A stretch of DNA of 64,000 nucleotides from Saccharina japonica (Eukaryota; Sar; Phaeophyceae; Laminariales; Laminariaceae). Positions 57,609-64,000 of the stretch are shown in pieces. The stretch is taken from NCBI GenBank assembly GCA_008828725.1, contig MEHQ01001678.1:86842-150841 (forward strand). Direction: 5' to 3'. Position numbers and translations under genes: made by a program. Position 1 is the first letter of the stretch, and every line of letters begins with the position of its first letter. Under the pieces are notes generated by a model. The model searched no databases and was not told the origin of the DNA. It was given only the letters and a program-made list of their open reading frames with translations.

Positions 57609-58858
57609 TCAATCAACCCTATGAACGATTCCTTCCTTCCCAGCTGTGTCCAGTTCCAAGTCGACCGAAACTCGAGGCGGCATTTTTCGGGCTGCTGGCT
57701 TTTGGCAGACTCCGCTCCGCCGCCCCTGTCCGTCGCAGCTCCTCCCTTGACCTCCTCGACGCTTTGGCTCTGGCTCTCCGCCACCTCCCACCCCGTCTAG
57801 CTCCTGCGTGGAGCCGTCGACTTCCGCAAAGCTGCTTCTGCTGGTGGTGTCGTTAGTGGTGGCGGTGGTGATGGTGGTGGTCACGTCTACTATTATTCCG
57901 TCGAGGGCGTGCTGGGCGCAGAAACTCCCCATTTTCCTGCCAATAACAGCGGGCAGATGCTTCCCGCGGAAACATGTTGGTCACACCGCCTACAGTAGGA
58001 GGGTAGATTGCGACCAACCCCTCCGGGGCGTGAGGGCCGCAAAACACCCGTGTCCTTGTTCCGTTTACGCCGAACCTCGGCTGCGTTGTTCAGCCTTGGT
58101 AGGTGCACTTCAGTCTATTGTCGTTCGCCATTATCCCCTTCTTGGCGTGGGGGCGGGGCCCAGAACACCCTACGCTAATGCCCTCTAGGGCATACGTCGG
58201 ACTGACGATGCACCCCGTCTCGGCACACAGGCCTTACACCTGAGGATCTTACACCAGGCCACCCTTGGCGTGTGTCGAACAAAAGTCCGGGTGTCTCGTG
58301 CCCCTCACGCCACACACAGTAGCGGGTGCGGCGCAGCCTACGTGAGAGCACCGTTTGGTGCGGAGGTCTACCATCTCCTCCGTGGCGTGAAACGAACAAG
58401 ATTCCGCCAAGTTGACCGTCAGGGTAACGAAGTTCCGGTGCTTGCTTGCAGCCTCTCGCTCGGGGCACCGCCTCACGCAAACCTTCGCAGACCGGTCGAT
58501 GGTGTGCTGGGCACAGAGCACCGCCTTCCCCCCGCCGTGCAGGCCGAGCACTGGTTGTTTCGAGCAACCCGGCTGCGAGCACGAGCGGGCGCTGACTGAT
58601 CCGTGCTGCGACTGGGCGTGCAGCAAACAGAACCCCGCGGTTTTGCTTTCAGAATTGTCGGCGTCGTCGTACTTGTGGTCTCCGTATCGCAACCTTTGTG
58701 GGTGCACCCGTGCTTCGCGTGTCGGGCGCATGAAAAGCCCTCCCTGGTGCTTTTGACGTTGGGAGACGTGAGCGCGTCACAGCCTGGCTTGGTGCACCTC
58801 TTGAGGGCGAAGCTTTTCACCCTATCCTTGCCTTGTGAACAGAATCGCTCGTCGCCTT
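57609..58858 (-). pseudogene. EsV-1-7 (C-x4-C-x16-C-x2-H) repeat gene, apparently decayed
   Basis: At least seven cysteine-rich repeats follow one another on the - strand. Well-kept: 58796-58719 (CTKPGC...CARH) and 58581-58504 (CSQPGC...CAQH), both exactly C-x4-C-x16-C-x2-H, and 58350-58270 (CSHVGC...CSTH, x17). Damaged: 58706-58618 changes frame between its Cys pair and its C-x2-H; 58479-58387 has Ala for the second Cys; 58227-58147 has altered spacing; 58107-58030 has a TGA stop at the second Cys; one near 57980-57912 (FCAQHALDG) has lost its first Cys pair. A good acceptor precedes the first repeat (exon starts 58858), so an upstream exon is implied but not found. From 57932 to a stop at 57609 an intact low-complexity tail remains. 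EsV-1-7 proteins include the Ectocarpus developmental regulator IMM. Sequencing errors could mimic part of the decay. Confidence 0.75.
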
Positions 58859-60766
58859 CTGCTACAGAGTGCAACAAACAATAAAAAAAGAGCTACTCGC
58901 AACTCGGAGGAGTGTTACTCATCCTAGAGCTTGCTTTCCCAGATACTAGTAGTGCTATAATATACTGAAGCTTAATCAGATAACAGTAGTGTCTGTCATT
59001 GCTGCTATGGCGCGGTATGGCACCGCTTCCAGCTTGTCCTTGCCCGACGCATGTGTCGCGCTCGCTGGACGCGAAAGCTTATCCCGCCGCATCATGCTTG
59101 ATCCCCGTGACCCTACTTACGTTTCTTTTCGAATTTGTGTGGAAACCCTTGGATTTTGTACTCTTTCAAAATGTACGACCTGTCAACACGAGACGCTTGA
59201 CATGTTCGGCAAGGCTTTGATCTTCTTGTGGCTGTGTGTGGCATCTCTTGACGGCTTTGTCACACCTCAAGGATCTAAGCACTGGCGGAGCACAGGTGTG
59301 TGCGTTGCATGATTTATGCTTAGAGGGGACCCGGGTCCCTTAGTTTCGGTAGTCCTCGCAGCATTTCGGTACGAGTATACGTAGTCTTCGCTGGTTGGTA
59401 CCCGACGACACCCAAACCTGTACGAGGCCTCGTCCGACCCGACACTGGACAGAGGATTCGCCCACCGAGCGAGGGTGCAATGCTTACATGCCGATATGGT
59501 TCCAGTAGGCGGTATGCGCTGTGAAGCCTGGTCAGGTTTGCTATTCGATTTTCAAGTACAATCTTGTTATGTACTGCTATCGTAGCAGACCTGCGATCCC
59601 ATGATGAACACATCACGTGAACAGGACACAGCTCACACAACACCAAAAAGGCGTCGTGGTTGTGTTCCACATGCACTCATGCACTCGAAAGAGTATGTAT
59701 GTGTGGTCGAGCACACCATGAACAGTTTGTACGTTTGTACAGCAGTAGTTTGTATCCAAGACAGCTCAGGAGCTACTACTGCCAACTGCGATTAATAATA
59801 CCTGCTGTATAGCTCATCTATCGTCTACTCGTATAGCCCAACAAGCTTTCAAAACATGCGCAGAGAGCTATATACTACAGCAGTACGTACAGCAGTACAG
59901 CTCCTTCCAGGTACCTGGTATAGCTCAAGCCGGGGAAAACATGTGTAGCCCATGTGGCTCCTATACTCATACTCGTAGCTCCTCCCGGGGACAGGTGAGC
60001 TACGACTACTACTATGGCCCATGCAGGTCCTATAGCCCACCCTGGGCAACTATGTGCAGTTGAGCTATCCTCCCTATAGCTCAAACTTTGAAAACATGTG
60101 CAGATGAGCTGTCGAGCTGGGGAAAACATGTGCAGCTCATGTAGCTCCTACAGCTCATCCGGGAGAGACACATAGAGCTCCTGTAGCTCCTATACGTAGC
60201 TCACCCTGAGTGAATACGTGCCGATGAACTATTCTGTCCTTTACGACGTATGTCATACAGCTCAAGATTTGAAAACGTGTGCAGTCGAGCTACTAATAAG
60301 CCAGTACATATTATATCATACCAACATCCAAATATCCTGATCTTCTGATTTGGATGCTACTTGCGCATGGAGTGAATGATAGAACAGTGTTGCGTCTCAG
60401 CTGTTTATAATACTACCAAAAACATTGATAAGGCTACCTCGATCGAATATGCTATCAGGTACGATAGAAGACGATACCAGCATCATACACAAGAAGTATA
60501 TAATAGAGCTGCGTGTACAGCAGTACGAACACAACCTTACACGTGCAGACAGAGGGGTGTCAACGACGGCCGTTTTGGGTGTCATACACTGGCCTTCCTT
60601 ACACCTTACCTGCACGAACGTATTGCCATCACGTTTTTCAATCTCGTAATTCTTCACTTCCTTTTCAGGCTCAGCCAGCCAGACTAGACCTGAGGGTTCG
60701 CTAAGCCAACCAGACGCCAGGGCAAAGCCGAGCAGTAGCGGCAGTAAGGGGTGTAACGGTTTGGCA
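58859..60766. other. Region between the divergent EsV-1-7 locus and RidA-like gene
   Basis: No coding sequence is recognised. A tandem repeat is listed separately. Upstream of the RidA ATG, a good acceptor (ttccttttcag, ending 60668) begins a frame that stays open into the RidA start, so a 5' exon of that gene may lie further left. Confidence 0.4.
59870..60290. repeat. Degenerate AGCTC-rich tandem repeat of about 70 bp
   Basis: Units contain gaaaacatgtgcag, gctcatgtagctcctatagc and tagctca-ccctg-g patterns; about six are recognisable between 59870 and 60290. Many agctc/gagct inversions make local hairpins likely. Confidence 0.65.
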
Positions 60767-63111
60767 ATGGCGACTGGCGTGGTTGATGACAAGCTGAAGC
60801 AGCTGGGCATCACGCTGCCGGAGGTAGCACCTGCAGGTGCAGTACACGCATGCGAAGTATATACGATGGCAGTGGTACGCAAATTATAGTGGTGAGGTTA
60901 ATTTTAGTAATGCTAGTACATTATGGTCAATGCTATATATGACGTATACCAGGCATGGCGGCAATGATAGTGACGGGCAGGTATGATAGTGAGAATATGG
61001 GATGATGGCAATGGCTATCAATAGGAGGTGGTATAGCAGCATGCAGCACATTGATACGATCGATACTGATGACAGCATTGACTTTATTCGATGTAGTCGA
61101 ACGTGATGAAACTCTCATTTGCAAGCGCTACTAATATTTTGATGATTTGTTGAGTGCTTCCTTCGAGGGTAGGGCCTCCTCACCCCCCACAGCAGTCCCG
61201 GCCTCGCTTTCTGGTCCAAACCCTGGTGCGCCATTTTCGGCTTCCAGCCTTGTTCAAACCTTTGTTTGCCGCTTGTGGCTTTTCCCTTCCGTTACACCCT
61301 TGCCACTTCTCTCGGTCGGTGCAGCCCTCCCACTCCTATGTTTTTGTTTCGCTCTTCGAGTCGGGGCGCGTTCACCCTTGCAATACTGCAGCACTAATTG
61401 CAGTACGACTCTACGTATTGTAATTTCAAGCCGTTCCCGTCGTACGCGTGGCTGCATTTTTGTTATCGCTCTTATTAGTAGCTTGCCTTCGTTGGGTTGT
61501 TCACTTCTTTCCGGGGGGAGGATAGTCTGCTACTTAACTTGGCACCCTCGGTACCTACGTTGCCCTTGTTTCGATAACTCGTGCTTCCCTGCTTGCGTGT
61601 TCTCTCCAAGAAGACCCACGGCGCTTCGCGCTTGGTGCTAGCAAGGTCTGCCTGGTCGGTGAAAACCCGACATGCTCCGTCCCGGCATTGTAGGGATGCG
61701 AGGGTCTATGGATGACCATACGACCACGGCCATGCATGAAAATGAAGTACCCCCCCCCCTCCCCCCCTCCCCTCGACAGAGTGAAACCGCTGGCCGGGTG
61801 ACCATCGTACCGCCTTCCAGGGTGGTAGGAATCGCTTCCGGGTGGTATATTTGTATTCACGTCTGAAAAAACACTTGCTGATAATATTCTTCGTATATGG
61901 TTATATACTGCTCGTTTGCCACGGATGATGCGCAGGAAACTATGTGCTGCACAGGAGGTCGGCGGATACGCTGTACATGTCGGGGCACCTCCCAAAAGCT
62001 GCCGATGGAACGCTGACCACAGGGAAGGTGGGTGGGCGTATGGGCCTATTTTTTGCGAGGAGGATGTGGCGTGTACGTCCGGGGTGTCGTACCATTCTTC
62101 CAGAAAATGACAAGACTCTGAGGGTATGCCTCGCTCGCTGCTGCGGCGCCTTGTGTTTTTGTTTTGGGCTGTTCGTGAAACGACAGCAGAAAAAGGCGCC
62201 ATTTTTTACACCTGGCACTTGTTGATAGCATGTTTTGATTTGCAGTGTTATATCTGGTATATGCATACCTGGTATGTTTTCATTTAATCGTTTTTTACCC
62301 CAGGTGCCAGTTTTTTTTTTTTCGAAGAAAAGACAAGTACCTGGTATTCCTTTGTTGGCTTTGGCGTTGTTTGAAGGTGTGTTACATACAACTGGCGGCA
62401 CAGACAATTAGTAGAGGGAACGTTCATGTTACGTTTTGAGGTGCTTTCTCCACTGCCCTAAGGCCCTTGATGATGGCTTGATGATGACCGATGGGGCGCT
62501 TTTCATACATACATATATACCAGTACCTGATAGCAACACAGACAGCGTTTGCGTTGATACCGACAGGTCGATACTTCGCCTTCATTTGCAACAATCGGTG
62601 GGGAGTGAGAGTCCCGCCGCGTGAAGATGAATCAACACGTCGTCCTCGGGTTTGTCTTAGACTACTGCTGTATGCACTATACGCCTCCCGCCGACGCTCG
62701 TTCATGCACCTACGAGGCGCGAACTTTGGATGGTCTGCGAGCGGCAACAAACGATTTCTAGCACAAGCCCTCGTAAAGGGTGTGTCGAGCAACCCACGCC
62801 GAAAATCCCCACTGCGTTGCAAGGAAGATCATCTCCGCCTTTTCCTATCCGTGTGCTCGACCTTGACGCAATCCAGGCCACAGCCGCTGTCGCCGCCGCC
62901 GATAGTGCTTCTGCTGTTGCTTCTGTTGTTGCTCCTGCTGCTGTTTCTGCAGCTGTTTTGAATGCTTATTTTGTTGCTGTTGTTGAAATTTCCCCCTTTT
63001 GGTTTTCTGCTATTGTTGTTGCTGAAGGTTGCTGTTGGTGGTGGTGGTGCTGCTGAAAATGTTCCCTCTTGCTTCTGCTGTTTCTGCTGTTGCTGCTGAC
63101 TGGTTTTCTGC

Positions 63112-63174
<63 letters not shown>

Positions 63175-63226
63175 CGTCGTTGTCGCTGTTGCTGTTTGTT
63201 GTCGTTGTCGTTGTCGTTGTTGTTGT

Positions 63227-63261
<35 letters not shown>

Positions 63262-63399
63262 CTGCTGTCGCTGCTGTTGCTGCTGAAACTCGTGCTAATA
63301 TTTGTTTCCGCTGGCCTCAGGTGGGTGAAGATGTAGACGTCGAGCAAGCGGCGGCAGCGGCAAGGCTTGTCGCGGTCAACCTCATCACCACCATGAAAG
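60767..63399 (+). CDS. RidA/YjgF/UK114-family protein, 3 exons seen, 3' end outside the window
   Basis: Members of this family form trimers; RidA itself hydrolyses reactive enamine/imine products of pyridoxal-phosphate enzymes, while other subgroups have other or unknown roles. Exons: 60767-60836, 61936-62027, 63321-63399 (donor gtacgc follows, phase 1). They join in phase into 80 codons: DDKLKQLGITLPEVAPAGNY, then DTLYMSGHLPKAADG and GKVGEDVDVEQ, then AARLVAVNLITTMK. This matches the N-terminal half of the family (LGI.LPE...NYV...LYVSGQLP...GKVG.D). The C-terminal half with the substrate-binding Arg lies beyond the window, so the subgroup and activity cannot be judged. The frame is open upstream of the ATG to an acceptor at 60668, so a longer N-terminus, perhaps for organelle targeting, is possible. 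Confidence 0.85.
61615..61770 (+). repeat. Poly-C-tailed dispersed repeat
   Basis: A full copy: cccacggcgcttcgcgcttg, gctagcaaggtctgcctggt, cccgacatgctccgtcccgg, gatgcgagggtctatgg, ccacggccatgcatgaaaat, then a C-rich tail. It lies in intron 1 of the RidA-like gene, 165 bases before the exon 2 acceptor. Confidence 0.8.
62880..63300 (+). repeat. (TTG/CTG)n microsatellite
   Basis: About 400 bases are dominated by ttg, ctg and tcg triplets, with a pure (ttg) run at 63113-63172. It sits in intron 2 of the RidA-like gene and ends about 20-30 bases before the exon 3 acceptor. Poly-Gln, poly-Val and poly-Leu open frames across it come from the repeat. Confidence 0.9.
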
Positions 63400-63403
63400 G
63401 TAC

Positions 63404-63492
63404 GCCCTACCCTACCCTACCCTACCCTACCCTACCCTACCCTACCCTACCCTACCCTATCCTACCCTACCCTACCCTACCCTACCTACCCT
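63404..63492 (+). repeat. (CCCTA)n tandem repeat
   Basis: About 17 units of ccctac follow the exon 3 donor of the RidA-like gene by only a few bases. The pentamer is close to, but is not, the hexamer TTAGGG/CCCTAA telomere repeat. Confidence 0.9.
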
Positions 63493-63544
63493 AATCCAAG
63501 GTGCAGTAGCACCGAGTAGCATCAAGCCTGGCTTGGCCCCAGCA

Positions 63545-63800
63545 CCGCGGCAGGCTAGACGTTAGGGCTAAAGGTAGGGTTAGGGTTAGGGTTCGATTTG
63601 CCGATAGGGTCGAAGGTGGGGTTACGGGGATCGGGGTTGGGATTGACTGGGGTTGGCGTTAGGGTTAGTCGAGTGAGGGATAGGATTGGAACTGGGTTAG
63701 GGTTACAGGTATAGGGATAGGGTCGAAGGTGGGGTTAGCGTTGGGGTCACGGGGGTCGGGGTAAGGGTTGGCTGGGGTTGGCGGTAGGGTGAGGGTTTGT
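63545..63800 (+). repeat. Degenerate TTAGGG-like (interstitial telomere-like) sequence
   Basis: agggttagggttagggtt at about 63575-63592 and scattered gggttagggtt and ggtcgaaggtggggttag variants fill about 250 bases. The orientation is opposite to the CCCTA tract at 63404. It lies in an intron of the RidA-like gene, so it is interstitial unless the gene is broken here. Confidence 0.7.
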
Positions 63801-64000
63801 GTTGCACAGGTTAGTCAGTGTTGGTCCCTTCTTTACCTATACCGTAGGAGGGTAATTTCATCTTCATCTTAAACTTCATCTCTATCTTCATCGACCCTGC
63901 ATCTCCGAAGGCTAAGCCCGATTAGGATTAGCCCCACGTGTGCCAGTCCGCAGGATGGTCTAAACATCACGGTGCCCCAGACATGAACTCGACCCCCCCC
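63801..64000. other. Right edge of the window, no feature recognised
   Basis: Non-repetitive sequence with a cttcatct-type patch at about 63860-63890. The next exon of the RidA-like gene is not visible here. Confidence 0.4.

Noticed and set aside
58989..59312. 107-codon + strand open frame
   Set aside because: It looks protein-like in composition but matches no family I know, and nothing supports a start or splice site.
62829..63494. Poly-Gln/Asn (- strand) and poly-Val/Leu (+ strand) open frames
   Set aside because: They come from the TTG/CTG repeat in an intron of the RidA-like gene, except that the last part of one + frame is the true exon 3 (63321-63399).

Overview
The window reads as nuclear DNA of a brown alga, most likely an Ectocarpus-like species. 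The coding sequence is split into short exons by long, repeat-filled introns with GT/AG borders, and the GC-rich exons sit in C-rich, microsatellite-rich DNA. Near the right end there is a run of C-x4-C-x16-C-x2-H repeats, the EsV-1-7 motif that is characteristic of brown algae. The organism call is inference. The exon models below were built by hand from splice consensus, reading phase and conservation; all joins are in phase, but none is supported by transcripts.

Layout, left to right: (1) + strand 720-9818, bifunctional aminodeoxychorismate synthase (glutaminase plus chorismate-binding halves, five exons), with a 692-base copy of part of its glutaminase exon in its last intron. (2) - strand 19022-12902, the glutaminase subunit of pyridoxal phosphate synthase (PdxT/PDX2, five exons). 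(3) - strand about 25532-20966, a SAP-motif plus dienelactone-hydrolase protein, whose 5' end faces (4) + strand 26088-29435, a protein of six C-x2-C...H-x2-C zinc-binding repeats, nearly one per exon. (5) - strand 33502-30373, the exosome subunit CSL4, in four exons. (6) 33.5-45.4 kb, a gene-poor stretch filled with short mobile elements. (7) + strand 45482-53938, an NRAMP metal-ion transporter that appears to lack the exon for transmembrane segment 7. (8) - strand about 58858-57609, an EsV-1-7 repeat gene that looks decayed. (9) + strand 60767 to beyond the window, a RidA/YjgF-family protein cut off at the right edge next to telomere-like repeats.

Three of the genes touch related chemistry. 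Aminodeoxychorismate synthase feeds folate synthesis, PdxT supplies ammonia for pyridoxal phosphate, and RidA relatives clear reactive enamines made by pyridoxal-phosphate enzymes. Nothing in the sequence shows co-regulation, and the strands differ, so this may be chance.

The non-coding DNA is dominated by small elements: a poly-C-tailed repeat (eight copies, several just upstream of splice acceptors), at least three families of small inverted-repeat elements, three SINE-like families, a 0.8 kb inverted-repeat element, a 16-17 bp minisatellite and many simple repeats. The observations most worth checking are the permuted exon duplication in the aminodeoxychorismate synthase gene, the missing NRAMP exon, the zinc-repeat gene with sliding intron phases, and the decaying EsV-1-7 locus.
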